Shown one piece after another: positions 48,701 to 59,767 of a stretch of DNA of 64,000 nt. Made by a program: the position numbers and the translations under genes. How positions within the stretch are numbered: the stretch's first letter is position 1; every line of letters starts with the position of its first letter. The stretch spans positions 19,083,385-19,147,384 of the forward strand of contig NC_088295.1 of assembly GCF_032854445.1 (NCBI RefSeq), given 5' to 3'. The notes under the pieces are model-generated. The model was not told the origin of the DNA, did no database searches, and worked only from the letters and a program-made list of their open reading frames with translations. Source of the stretch: Liolophura sinensis. Taxonomy: Eukaryota; Mollusca; Polyplacophora; Chitonida; Chitonidae.

Positions 48701-51700
48701 ACAACATGTTTATTAGTACTGGACATAGCCTGTACATGTGTTTTATGCTTACGTTCACAGGTCCCCGACGTGGCCGCCTCGCTTAACTCCAATGATGTGT
48801 TTGTCGTGGAGACGGACTATGACACCTTCCTGTGGGTTGGGCAGGTAATGAGGAATCTCCAGTCTCAGGAATTATTTTGTGGTCTTTAAAATACACTGTA
48901 GTATTTTATTATTTTCCTTGACACTTTCAGTTTTACAAACTTTGTGAAATATCTAACTTTTACAACTGTGACAGATATGTTATGTCAGTATCCTTGTTAA
49001 CATACAGTATACCCATGCCCGTTGTAAGACGTACCCTTTCTCTCTCTTACCGCCACACAGGGCTCCAGCCCGGAAGAGGCCACAATGGCTACAGACATGA
49101 TTGGATTTCTCTCACCTAACAGGTATACTACGTAAATAATATACTATATATTATTTTCCTGCACGTCTGGGCAGGTAACTATCATAGATTTGAATTTCCG
49201 TTGCTGTCTTCACCACTTTATTAAATGGTGCTTGCCTCAGGCATTCGATGAAACTGGCCGACAAGAGCTCGTGAGCATATCCCATCGTAACAACTGCAAT
49301 ATTAAATCGTATTCCAAGAGTTAGTGGACACGTTTTATGGGGACGTCTACCGAGAACTTGTAGACACATTTTATGAGTTCGTAACCAAGAACTTCGTTAT
49401 GAACACATTCCATGAGGATCTTCTGTCAAGAGCTTGTGGACGCATTCAGTGAGATTGTCTGTCAAGAGCTTGTTGATACATTCATTGAGATCGTTTTTTC
49501 AAGAGCCTGTGAATACATTCCATGAGATCGTCTGTAAAGAGCTTGAGGACACATTCCATGAGATTATCTGCAAAGACCTTGAGGATAAATTCCACGAGTT
49601 CGTGTGTCAAGGCCTTGTGGATACATTTCTTTGAGCCGTCTTCTGGGACCTTGTGTAGAGACATTCCACAAGATCGACTGTTCGCGGATTGTGGACTCAT
49701 TCAGTGTTATACATGGTCGACCTGAGATTGTGGATACGTACTGAGATCGTTTGCCAAGAGCTTGAGAACAATTTCCAAGAGATCGTCTGTGAAAAGTTGT
49801 ACTGGGCACATAGCATGAGATTATTATGGGCACATGCCATTAGACTGTTTTAGCTTGTGACCACATTATACGTACGGGAGCAATCTGTGACATGCTGTGT
49901 GATTGTAAATTCATGTTATAAAATTACGTGCCACGAGCTTGTGGATGCATTTTATGAGATTATCTATCCAGAACTTGGAACACATTTCCACGGCTAAAAC
50001 TTTGACCATGCAACGTAAAGCTCCCGTTTAAAGACCTGGTGGATATGATTCATGTTTGTTGTCTACCAAAGAAACCTGGTGAAAATCACAGTTGTCTTTT
50101 TTAACGACACTTCATGGTAATCCTAAAATTATCCATATAATACACTTTTTATGAAATGTATCTCATTTGACGAGCGCTGGTTCTTTCTAATGCTTGCCGT
50201 GCATCTTCTTTTGCTGTCGTCCTGGCTGTCAATGTAAAAGACACGAAGTTCGGGAACAAATAATATGCAAATTTCCGTCTAAAGCGAAATTTAATTCGCC
50301 GAACATGAATTCCAAGCGCAAGGTTCTATGGCTTATGCAATGGGGAACATTTCCTGTCAAAAGCAATTCGAGCCTATACTGTGTACTGTCTATTCATGCC
50401 TTTGCAGCGACTTCTTGTGTGCAAATTGGTAAGGTATTACTCACACATCCACTTTGGACACGAGTCCGCCTTTTGTACGGGAAAAGGTGCCCTGTTGAGG
50501 AAAGGTTTTTAAAGGACAGCCGCCACGACGTTTGGCTAAGAGCATTGATGGTTGCTTTTTCAGACAGCCTGTATTGGTGGATGAGGGCAATGAACCGGAA
50601 GACTTCTGGGAGGCTTTGGGTGGGAAAGGAGAGTACGTCACGGCCAAGAGATTAGAGGTAAGTCTGTATGACGTCATCAATATGAGTTTAAGACTTGACA
50701 CACAGTACACGCAACAAATACCATCTACGAACAAGGGTTATTCATAACTTCTATCCAAACGTAATTTGCTTATCTTACTGTTTAAAGTTTTTGTTCCATT
50801 CCTTGACTGTAATTATTGAGGATAGACATATCGCCATTTACATGTTCTCTGTTAGTTACAGTAGCGTCCTGGAAACACCCTTAATGGTAGTGCTTGTTAT
50901 TTTAGAACACAAAGACGTACGTTCCGCCTCGTTTGTTTCAAGCCTCAAATGCATCTGGAAAATTCCGTGTGGAGGAGGTGGTGGACTTCAGTCAAGAGGT
51001 AAAATAAATTCCATACTACGCTAGGCCATCATTGTGAATGGGTGTGAATGTCGTCTAGAGGTCCAAGATAATCTGTTTTGTACACGAAAGTCAAAGTTTC
51101 TGTCTACAGCGAAATATCCCAATCTCTTCAAATCTAGTAGTAGCAACTTGTTCTTCTGGCGATCGGCATCTGATTAAATTTATGTATAAGGACAGGTTTC
51201 ACTGGTTCAAAGGGGGATTAAAACTTATTTTTCTGCTTTCTTGAACATATGCGAATGCCATTTTAAACCTATATGCACAGTCTGAAGACGTCTAAGGGGC
51301 GTGATGTTAAAAAAGGCCCACTCATATTATATAGCGATACATAGTAGACTCTTTCGATCAGAGCTTTCTTCACGCACCTGTCATACTGTGATGTCGCCGA
51401 CATAGTGCTTAAGTGATGTACCGTCATACTTCTTAAGGCATGCTGCAAGGTGACACATGTTTTACCCGCACTGCCATTCGCGCTGAGTTATCATCATTAA
51501 GGAAGCCGGCTAAAATGGTTAAAGGTGTTTGCCGCTAGGACACACAAGGCACGAAAACCGGCTTTGGACTGGGAATTTTTAGATTCACCCGCTTTCACTG
51601 CATGTAGAGCATTGATGACGTTAAGCGTTTGGCCGTTGAAAGCGACTTTAAGCAAGCCCAAAAATTCACGGGGAGATAACTCTCATTGCACTGCAAAAAG

Positions 51701-54700
51701 AGTTGCCGAACCCTGTCTTCTTGACTACACTGACTTATAACTGCACGATGCCCATTTTAATAATATAATCTAAGATGATCTGTAAAGAAGTTGAATGGCT
51801 TGGAATATAGAATTAAGGTATTAAAATTACATATTCGCGTAGGTACATGTATTCTTATCAAAAAAAGACAGACTGAGATCATTTTGAAAATTGATGTTGG
51901 CCTACCGTAGAGAGATACATATTTCACGTGCCTGTTCCCAATCATTGCCATGTTCGGCACATCACGGGATAAGGTTTTAATGCCAAACATACGCATATCT
52001 AATACCGTAAAAGCGTCCTTGTGAATATTTCATTCTACGAGATTCTTCAATTTCTAAATGTCTGAAACTGAATTAAGGACCGATTTCAGTCCAAACCTAA
52101 GCTGTTAGGTCCGGTGATTAGTTTCCTGCGATACAGTATAAATGCAACTCCTGAGAAAGATTTACCTATTGGTAAATCAATACACTATTGCCATCGTCAG
52201 GAATTACAGGGCATATTTCAGGCAACATTCAGTTAATATAATACAGGCTAAATACAGACTACAACTACATGTCCCAGACTATAAACTCCAAGAAACCAAG
52301 AAATGGTGAAAGATCTATCCGAAAGGAAATTCTTTATTGCATTGTCTTTGTGCTATGATTCAAACTGGAGAGGTAACGTTTTATGAACAGAGGCACCTTG
52401 AACAATAGCTTATTCGAGTTTCACCTTTAAAACAAAAGACGACAACAATTTGCTTATTTCGGAAGAGGGTTGAAAAGAAACTTAAACAGCCATAGCCATT
52501 TTTTCCTGACGCACTCGGTAAATCTATAAATTAACATTTAATCTGAATTTCTCACAAGACTGTTGGATATGCCATGTTTGAGAAACTGGAAATACGATAT
52601 CGCGTCACTCGCACCCAACGCTCGCATGGCTATAAGGGAAACAGTGCCCGTATGACGTCAACGGAAACAGTTGTGTTCTCGGGTTACACAAATAACTCGT
52701 TCCCAATTGGGTAAAACTGATAACATGGCAGCGTTTATGCGCGTTTTAGCTATGTTGAACTGCCATACATCGGCGATACACACTTGGTACACTTTTAAAT
52801 TTTATGTGGGATACTTTATCAATGCATATACATATAGCATAGTTTGGTCTAGTGCTGTCTTTTCTTTTAAGTTCGGAGTAACATTTATGTTCTATTTCCT
52901 AGCTTTGAACGATATCTTTTTTGAATTATTTAAAATGATTAATTTGTATCTTCAGGTACCAGCTTATATATATGTAGTTTTAATTTATTGCGGGTTATCG
53001 GATGCACAGATATTTTGAAATAAAAGAAAACAATGATTACATCTGTGCGTGATCTGAAATGTTGCGTTCGTAAAAAAGATGACATTAATATACAACACAA
53101 AGGCATAGCTAAGCCAGATAAAGGCGATCCTTTTGCAAACCTTGGAGAGTTATAAGTGCATCCATTGTACGAGTATTTTAATGTAGATGGGTAAGAAATC
53201 TATCATATTGTGGTATAATCAAATAGGCTTTTCATACAGAAAACATGGATCTGTTTCATAATATTTCAGGACAAAAGCATACAACGATAAAATTGACAGA
53301 GAGAAAAGAAGAATCACATGCAGACAGGCCTGTACAAGTCTGAAGCAATCTTGGACAATCCTAAATGTTGGCGTTTTAATAGAGACAAGCCTTGTTTTCG
53401 GAGATGTAATTGGAGAATGGCCTCGATTAGGTGTAATGAAACGCAACTTTATATAAGCTGGCCAAGCATTTCTTGATATTTGTGCTAAACAGGCCGTGTG
53501 ATTAGTTCGGTCCCACCTTGTTTGCTTTCTAAACCAATGAGAGTTCAGTATTTGTTTAAATATCCTGTTGTTCTCCACCTTTTACGACACCACTTGAACT
53601 TTGTGCATAACTTTTGATTACGGTTAATTGGACTTTTACCAGGGTTAATTCTGGATGAGTCGCAATACTGCATGTAGGTATCTATGACATAGTGACCTAT
53701 TCAGACATGCTCACCGCGGACTTCCGTTACCGAGCTTAGGCAGACCAATGAGATGCGTGATAACTGATCCTCGCGTGGCTAAAAAGCACGTTCTCGGAAG
53801 GCAGGAAAACACTCCTAGATTTTTAAGTCTGTCTCATTCAGGCAATAGACGCTAATGGTTGGGTTTTTATGATCTAATACAGCCTGCTTTGTGTGAATAA
53901 ATGCTGGTTATATAACGACGATAAAACATTAGACATTAGCATAAGAACTTGTGAAGATACGTGATGTATGCAATAAGGTGATATAATAGGAAACTGTTTC
54001 TGTTCAACAACACAAGAGCGCTCTCCAGTTATACTCTCACTTATTCAATACTGTTTACTGATATGTTTACTGATATTACAACGTTTGTTGTAAGATTGAG
54101 AGAGTCTTCAACGTCGCGATAAACCTTTGAAAAGACAAAGAGGCTGTACACAAAGACAGTTGCGTATATATGCAGTAGAAAGTCATCAAATAAGAAATAA
54201 TTATCGTTATTAAATGTCATAGGACGTGATTCAAATGTTTGAAAGAAGAAAACAGATGTTATTATCCTGAACACACTATTCTACATTTTCATGATACCCT
54301 AATTCTTGTACTTTGTAGGACAGATACTACTAGTTATGATAGGAAAGAATTACATTTCTTTTTTTGTGGAAAATTAAAGATATGAATATGTTGGTCACTA
54401 GATCAACAAATCATGTGAAAAAAAAGGAAACTAAAAGTCCCCGCTACAATTACATGTATACTGGCTAAAAAGAGCAGACCAGCTGTCCAAAAATTAGACG
54501 AATAGGGTATTTGACAGTCATATCGGGTCTGTGCCAAAGGTATGTCAAAAACATATTTTCCGTCCTCGTGAATGCAGTCTTACACTGTCTGAATTACGGA
54601 AATTTTACAGAACATATCCTGCAGAAAAAGAAAACATGAGGCTGGGATTAGCGATCATATATGTCACTGCAAGGCACTTATCCAGGCGAAATTAACTAAA

Positions 54701-57700
54701 GATAAACGAACATATAACCAAACACGTGACTGCCACCGAACAGAGAGGAAAACATTACATCTGGCCAGTTATCTGACGAACCCGGGGACAAACGATATCA
54801 CATTTTGAAACGCGATTCCAGTGATATAAAGGTGCTATAGTGGTCTGAGAAGAAAAATCCGTTAGATTACTGAGATATTAGTTTGTCAGTGTTACGTTCG
54901 TTCGTTAATCAAGTAAATAAACGGTCTTCCATATTAGTAATATTGCTCCTTAGCAATAAGTTAAAACGTGTTAAGTTTTTGAAGCTGTAGTCATGATTTT
55001 ACACGCTTCTACGCGGTATATGTTTCGATATACGTAGTTTTTGTCCATTCATTTTCGCGTTTAGAGCACAGCAGGCCTCTGCCTGAACCTGTGTTACTAG
55101 CAAGCACTGGCTGACCTTGACTTTAAACCTTGATGTTTTCCTTGCTGAATTTCATGAGGGATGAGTTTGTATTTTAATGGTCAGTATCGCTATAGTGAGA
55201 AATCTTTGTAGACGTCCCTGATGAATAATGTACCAGTAAAACTGTGATAAAACCACCCTTCATTTGTCAACTTCCGGGGGATTAAGTACGCAAAATTGCG
55301 CGGAGATATCGCTTTAGGGTTGAGTGCATGCATGGGTGTGTACGTCGAAAATTTTGGCAAAAGATAACGCAAAAAACATGAAAGTGGAGCATGTGGTGTA
55401 TATCAGTCAGGTTAACAAAGCTCTGTGTGTCTGAGAAATCACGTATTATAAAGAATTTATCAAAGAGAATCAGGATGTGAACGTGTACCATTACCAACCG
55501 TGCCATGCAGTTTGGGTTCATAAGATCCCGGCAACAGGAGTGTAGGTGAAGAATGCACATTTCATCCTGGTTGCCCTCTACTAGGTCAACACAGCACGAC
55601 GTGAACGTTTTGGCATTTTGATTTTGGTTTATTTCTGAAACAATATATCGGGTGGAATAAGAAAATATGATACCATGATTCTTGTTTTTTTAACTTTCTG
55701 TTTGATATTTTCTTTAGCTGACTAATTCCTGTTACAGGACCTTTGTGAAGATGATGTTTTCCTGCTGGACACATTTGATGAGGTAAATCGGTACATCAGA
55801 TCCGCCAGGCTTGGCAATATTCACACTTCCTAGAAACTTTTCACCGACTTTCATAATTTCTTTTTTTGTTTACACCTCGGAAATGATTCGTAACTGTCGA
55901 AACCTCATATTAGTCAATATTTTGTAAATATAGCTTTATATATATTGATGCAGAGTCAGACAGGGGTTAGCTTGTTCCGGGAGCTGCTTTCTGCTGTTAT
56001 AAACAAATAATGCATCCTACGTTGATTAACATGAGAGCCTGGAAAGTATGCAAAGGAAGGATATGACACTATATGTGAGGGCCGTAGTTGTAGACGCGGC
56101 TGGACATTAAATGCTGAGTGGTGTTCACCTGGCTGATTTCATTCGCCTGTGAGAGTACGTGAGATACCGGAATTTGATCATATGGTCTACAGTTCGGTCC
56201 GGTAGATCACGTGCTTTCCCCCCAGACTCGTGTGGCTTACAGTGCGGTTTTAGTAATGACACATTTGGTAGACACGTTGGCGTCAATTCGTCCTTAGAAA
56301 CGTATGGTGGTTTGAGCTTACATGCTATTCCGAATGTATTTGCCAAGAGAACGCGATCTGCACATGACGAAATTTATGACACATTACGACCGCATTAAAT
56401 AGATTCTTCAAACAGTCCTCAACTTGCAAAACATTATTACATGCCCTTGATATTGACCTACTGATTCTGTCTCTGATTATTGCTGAGAAAACTCTTCAAT
56501 GATTGACTACCAAGGTAAATTCGTGTAAAATTTCAAGGAATTTACCGCTAAAAAACGAAATATTTGACACCACAGCACTACGGCCAGAACTTTGATCACA
56601 TGCAGCTGACAAAGAACATCATGCCGTCTTAGTCACACTAAATGCATGGCGAGTAACAAACTTTTAGCCTTCATGCAGCTTGACTGAATCCATGAACTGA
56701 GATACTAGATGATGAGACTTTGAGTCCTACCTAAGACAATGAAGTCAACAATCTTGTAGTATCTCTGATTTCTATGGTTGGATCGATCTCATGCACTTTA
56801 CTGCGCGCTCAGCGGTGCGGCGTTGTCTCTGGTGTTTTCAGGTGATGTAGGGAGGCAGTATTGCAGATATTTCTGCAGGGGTCGTATCGCTCTTCTACAA
56901 GTTATAGGACAAACACATCGTTGAAAATGATACACCAGTTAAATTTTTTAAAACATAACACACTTAACCTTGAGTTTAAATAGGGCGTCATTTACATGGG
57001 TTGATATCTGTTAATGCCTAAAACCACTTTTAGCGTTATATATGTTTTCTTCTTTTTTCAGGTTTACGTTTGGGTAGGGAAAGGAGCCAATGCCATCGAG
57101 AAGAAGCAAGCCTTGCAAACAGCCAAAGTAAGGTTAACTCACAAACACCACCGACTCTCCCTCAGTGCAGTATCTGTACATATACATCTAGTTTGTTCAC
57201 TTCGCCATTTTATGACGCCATGTCTGTTTTGGCATATAGAAATTAGTACAATGTAACAATGTACAATGTAATATATATTTGACCATACATCAGCGAAGAA
57301 ATCTTTGTAAATATATATGTACCGAAATCCAAGATTGAATGTGACCTGGTTAAGGCGATCTTGAAGAAAGGCCTTACCACGTAAAGAAACACAAAGATTA
57401 TTAGTTACTCATTCTCTACCCGAAAACATCATACCACTGAAATAAAACTGATGCATGGGTAAAAACGAACTATTAAAATGGTAAAACCATTTCCTTCACA
57501 GTGCACGAATCTTTGTATTTAAGAAACATTTGGTTCCTGCTAGTGGGGTCTAGCGGCAATCGTTTAGTTGCACGATTTTATTATTCTAGGCGGAAGAGTC
57601 TGAAAGTGTTTTATCCTCCTTTGTTGTTAATGACAAAAACATCGTTCTCTTTGGTCAACATTCATCCACACAGCTTTATAATGACGTATTATTGCCAACC

Positions 57701-59767
57701 AGGCAGGACATTTATAACTTTAGCAAAGAAGGAAAACCGTTGGATGGACTATAATATTCTCACTGATCTTATACTTCATCAATATTACAACGCTCAAAAT
57801 ATATACATATGTGAAATAAGAATGTCAGAGATATTCAGGAAAAAGTGTTTATAATGTTTAATTTTTTCAGGAGTATATCGACACGGACCCTGTGGGTCGT
57901 ACTCCCGACAGCACGCTATTACTCCAGGTAAAACAGAACCACGAGCCGGCAAGCTTTACCTGTCACTTCCTGGGTTGGGATCCAGACAAATGGCAGGTAA
58001 GGCTCACTCAAACGTCAGTTCAGATCCACACGAACAACGGTCAAGGTTCACACAAACAGGAATCAAGACTCACAAAAATGGGTGTCAAGGCTCACACAAA
58101 TGAGGGTCAAGACTCACACAAATAAGGACCTAGACTCATACAAATGGAAGTCAGCAACACGCAAGGGGTAGGAAATCTATGACCCTCAAGTATATCACTC
58201 GTAAGCAATTGAGGTGTGTTTCACGATCCACCCTAGCGGAAGGCAAGACCCATCCGTACAGGAGACAAAAAAAACACTAAACATGAATTCATATGTAGAA
58301 GCATATGTTAAAATTAATTTTTTTCTGGTTTTTTTTTGTGGGGGGGGGGGGGGGGGGGGGGGTAAGAGAAACTGTGTAACGGAAGAGCTCTGTTTTCGAA
58401 TAACATTGTGGGTTTGTTGTTGATTTCAGCATGGAAAGTCTTATGAGGACATCAAGGAGGAGCTGGGAGCAGAAAATGCCGGTGTCACTCTGGTAGATGA
58501 GGTCAGTGTATGCTGTGTTACTCTGGTAGATGAGGTCAGTGTAAGCTGTGTTACTATGGTAGATGACGTCAGCACAGACTGCGACCAGTCATGTCGTAAG
58601 TTCAAATCCAGCTGAGTTTTACATCAGTAAATTTGACACCAAACTATCACGAAGCCGTGATTGCTAATCGAACTATGATAAATAAGAATCAAAGAGACTG
58701 AAGCATAGTTGCCTTAGTCGAGACTCTTCAACCTTTTGAATGATTATTTAATAGTGCCCGGTATAATTTCCATCAAGAAGTGCATCTGTTAACCTTATAC
58801 AGGAACTGAAGAAGTACCAGCGTACATACTCTTTTGATGAGTTGAAGCGTCGTCTGCCGCCAGAGGGAGTAGATGTCACCAATAAAGAGGTAAAAACCAG
58901 TGAGACTGTTCGAAACTTGATTGTGAGTCGTAATGAAATATTGGTGGGAAAATATGGTCAAATTCGTCAGAATTTATCCTACATGATTATTATTGATTTT
59001 CATCACCAAAAGGCACAGTATTAATGTTTTATTTACTTCGCATCTTAATACATCCATCTCCACCAATATGCCTTATCAAGTAGAATAATATTTCAAAAGC
59101 ATCCAAAAGGCATTACGTTGTGGTTCATTATTCTGTTTTTATTTTAGTGTTTAAGAATACTAGAAGTCAGTATTTTGCAAATATATATAGTATATAGTAT
59201 ACGTGGCATTTTGTATTAAAGTTTCTCCTGCTTTCATCTGCGACCAACTTGTGTCGTTTTGAAATGAAGATATTTAGTGCATATGTAATAAGGCTCCGAG
59301 GCCGAGGGAGTGTTCTGATTATACCCTGCTTCTATATTTTTCGGGGCCTAGGCGCCAATAAGTGGTCTTCGGTGCTTTCTTGTGTTGCTTTGTATTATGT
59401 TCTAAGAGGACGACATGCCTTAATTCCCACAATATGACATAGCCATACGTGGTCGAGTTCATGAGAAACTCGCCAAACGCATGGCACATTCCTGTTTCCT
59501 TCGCCCATAAAACTGGCCGAGATCATGGTATAAATCAAAATTTCTTCTATATGGCGTTAAAACAACAATTAGTCAGATCCTTTCCGGTACGCTATATAAA
59601 TGTCATCAAACCTCAGTGGGACATTAAACTGACATATCGTATTTGAATTTTAGAATTTTCTCAGTGACACGGAGTTCGAGCAGATTTTCGAAATGGACAG
59701 GGAAAAATATGACTCGCTTCCTCGATGGAAACAGATTGATCTGAAGAAAAAAGTTGGTCTTTTCTGA
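38579..59767 (+). CDS. Villin, complete, 27 coding exons
   Basis: An 807-residue actin-binding protein made of six gelsolin repeats and a villin headpiece; vertebrate villin has about 827. Family role: calcium-regulated severing, capping and bundling of actin filaments in microvilli and similar cell protrusions. The exon chain is 38579-38647, 39880-39954, 40861-40932, 41143-41220, 41486-41538, 42649-42754, 43041-43151, 43922-43988, 44452-44584, 45025-45103, 45438-45536, 46012-46168, 46420-46514, 46887-47024, 47283-47372, 47986-48057, 48347-48433, 48761-48844, 49061-49122, 50564-50657, 50906-50998, 55738-55782, 57062-57127, 57871-57996, 58430-58501, 58803-58889, 59654-59767. The lengths add to 2424 bp with consistent phases and no stop. 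ATG 38579 has the better context (acaATGg); an in-frame ATG at 38558 would add seven residues. Two acceptors are AAG. No sign of pseudogenisation. Villin-like or advillin-like naming cannot be separated by eye. Confidence 0.93.
39672..39722 (+). repeat. Tail of another SINE type in villin intron 1
   Basis: CACTATATAGCTGAAATAAT, then GCCGTAATATTAAACC and CATCATTCATT. It resembles the GCTGAATATTGC-GGCGTTAAAC-CATTCATTCA type of tail seen in many molluscan SINEs, also present at about 8590-8625. Confidence 0.45.
40170..40256 (+). repeat. SINE remnant in villin intron 2
   Basis: CACATATACGTGGAAATTTT, TGAGTATGGCATATAG and CAATCAAACAGATAAATAAATA form a diverged copy of the common SINE tail. Confidence 0.55.
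41555..42000. repeat. Minisatellite in villin intron 5, ~22-28 bp TTCTGACTACAG unit
   Basis: Repeated, diverged copies of a unit like TGTTCTGACTACAGTTCTCT. Many copies join a branch-point-like CTRAC to ACAG and a pyrimidine run, imitating 3' splice sites. The array begins about 20 bp past the exon 5 donor. The real acceptor is at 42649. Confidence 0.8.
42412..42533 (+). repeat. 5'-truncated SINE in villin intron 5
   Basis: CTGCGGATGGGCTTCCCCGG, CTGCCCGGTTTCCTCCCACC, CGTATAAATGGAATATTCTT and (AAAT)n. The head and the front of the body are absent. It sits about 115 bp before exon 6. Confidence 0.9.
43041..44584 (+). CDS. Villin exons 7-9: gelsolin repeat 2
   Basis: Residues 152-255. Exon 7 encodes [20 protein letters not shown] and the helix start RTERIK; exon 8 encodes [19 protein letters not shown]; exon 9 encodes [20 protein letters not shown] and the linker towards repeat 3. 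Exon 7 follows an AAG acceptor (GCGTTCAAG|GTT); alignment with gelsolin shows no missing residues, so the choice is firm. The last 15 bases of exon 7 and the donor are repeated in the following intron. Confidence 0.92.
43137..43790. repeat. Junction-derived minisatellite in villin intron 7, ~30 bp unit
   Basis: About 20 diverged copies of a unit with ACAGAG, TCAAGGTGAGAG and GTGGTTACT. The first copy spans the exon 7 end and its donor (GATCAAG|GTGAGA). A later copy has AGATCAAG|GTAAGA at 43301, an equal or better donor by consensus. The first intronic copy is 30 bp away and in frame (adding [10 protein letters not shown]); TAA follows at about 43230. Confidence 0.9.
45025..46514 (+). CDS. Villin exons 10-13: gelsolin repeat 3 and mid-protein linker
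   Basis: Residues 256-398. Exon 11 encodes [20 protein letters not shown], exon 12 [14 protein letters not shown] and [14 protein letters not shown]. Exon 13 is a charged linker (367-398, e.g. [16 protein letters not shown]) joining the N- and C-terminal halves. Exon 12 uses an AAG acceptor (TTTGAAG|GAC) and ends in phase 1. Confidence 0.92.
46887..48057 (+). CDS. Villin exons 14-16: gelsolin repeat 4
   Basis: Residues 399-498, phase 0 throughout. [12 protein letters not shown] starts the repeat as in repeat 1, followed by [36 protein letters not shown] and [17 protein letters not shown]. This matches the start of the C-terminal half of villin and gelsolin, which in the family also binds actin under calcium control. 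Confidence 0.93.
48347..50657 (+). CDS. Villin exons 17-20: gelsolin repeat 5
   Basis: Residues 499-607. Exon 17 encodes [17 protein letters not shown], exon 18 [20 protein letters not shown], exon 19 [14 protein letters not shown], exon 20 [18 protein letters not shown]. Exon 19 ends in phase 2. The intron after it (49123-50563) contains the 36 bp minisatellite. Confidence 0.93.
49328..49990. repeat. Minisatellite in villin intron 19, 36 bp unit
   Basis: Tandem copies of a unit with CAAGAGCTTGTGGA, ACATTCCATGAGA and TCGTCTGT. Central copies are 36 bp; outer copies are more diverged. Because 36 is a multiple of three, several frames on both strands stay open across the array; these are by-products, not genes. 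Confidence 0.88.
50906..57996 (+). CDS. Villin exons 21-24: gelsolin repeat 6
   Basis: Residues 608-717. Exon 21 encodes [20 protein letters not shown], exon 22 the tiny [15 protein letters not shown], exon 23 [20 protein letters not shown], exon 24 [15 protein letters not shown] and ending [10 protein letters not shown]. Intron 21 is 4.7 kb, the longest in the gene. The sequence around the exon 24 donor is repeated in the next intron. Confidence 0.93.
50999..55737 (+). other. Villin intron 21, 4.7 kb
   Basis: The longest villin intron. No supported gene inside: open frames up to 119 codons (53219-53578 minus) have no recognised motif. A weak tRNA-like head (AATGGTTAAAGGTGTTTGCCG) lies at about 51514. 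The sequence TGATGTCGCCGACATAGTGC around 51390 looks repeat-like but is single here. Confidence 0.5.
57980..58150. repeat. Junction-derived minisatellite in villin intron 24, ~22-24 bp unit
   Basis: About seven copies of a unit like TCAAGGCTCACACAAATGAG. The first copy covers the exon 24 end and donor (GACAAATGGCAG|GTAAGG, then CTCACTCAAA). Later copies read GGTGTCAAGGCTCAC, so the donor GTAAGG has become GTCAAG and is no longer a good splice site. Confidence 0.85.
58340..58362 (+). repeat. Poly(G) run of 23 in villin intron 24
   Basis: 23 uninterrupted G, preceded by a T-rich stretch and ending 67 bp before exon 25. It could form G-quadruplex structure in DNA and pre-mRNA. Its length is likely to vary and to be error-prone in sequencing. 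Confidence 0.95.
58430..59767 (+). CDS. Villin exons 25-27: linker and headpiece
   Basis: Residues 718-807. Exon 25 is the linker ([18 protein letters not shown], ending VTLVDE). Exons 26 and 27 form the villin headpiece: [37 protein letters not shown], then [16 protein letters not shown] and TGA. The P-x-W-K motif, the basic Lys run and the C-terminal GLF are the F-actin-binding hallmarks that separate villins from gelsolin. Exon 25 ends at a GTCAGT donor that is copied twice downstream. Confidence 0.94.
58487..58585. repeat. 33 bp triplication of the exon 25 end and donor
   Basis: Copies start at 58487, 58520 and 58553. Copy 1 is the exon end ACTCTGGTAGATGAG plus the donor GTCAGT; copy 2 is almost identical; copy 3 is diverged (GATGAC|GTCAGC). 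The frame stays open through all copies until a TGA near 58615. Confidence 0.95.
59485..59580 (+). repeat. Possible SINE remnant in villin intron 26
   Basis: CCCATAAAACTGGCCGAGAT, CATGGTATAAATCAAAATTT, CTTCTATATGGCGTTAAAAC follow the order of the SINE body end and tail with many changes. It ends about 70 bp before exon 27. Confidence 0.45.

Noticed and set aside
50194-50655. 153-codon plus-strand open frame
   Set aside because: It overlaps villin exon 20 in another frame and runs through the intron before it; the exon frame is the one that matches gelsolin repeat 5.
53219-53578. 119-codon minus-strand open frame in villin intron 21
   Set aside because: No motif, no splice support; treated as chance.
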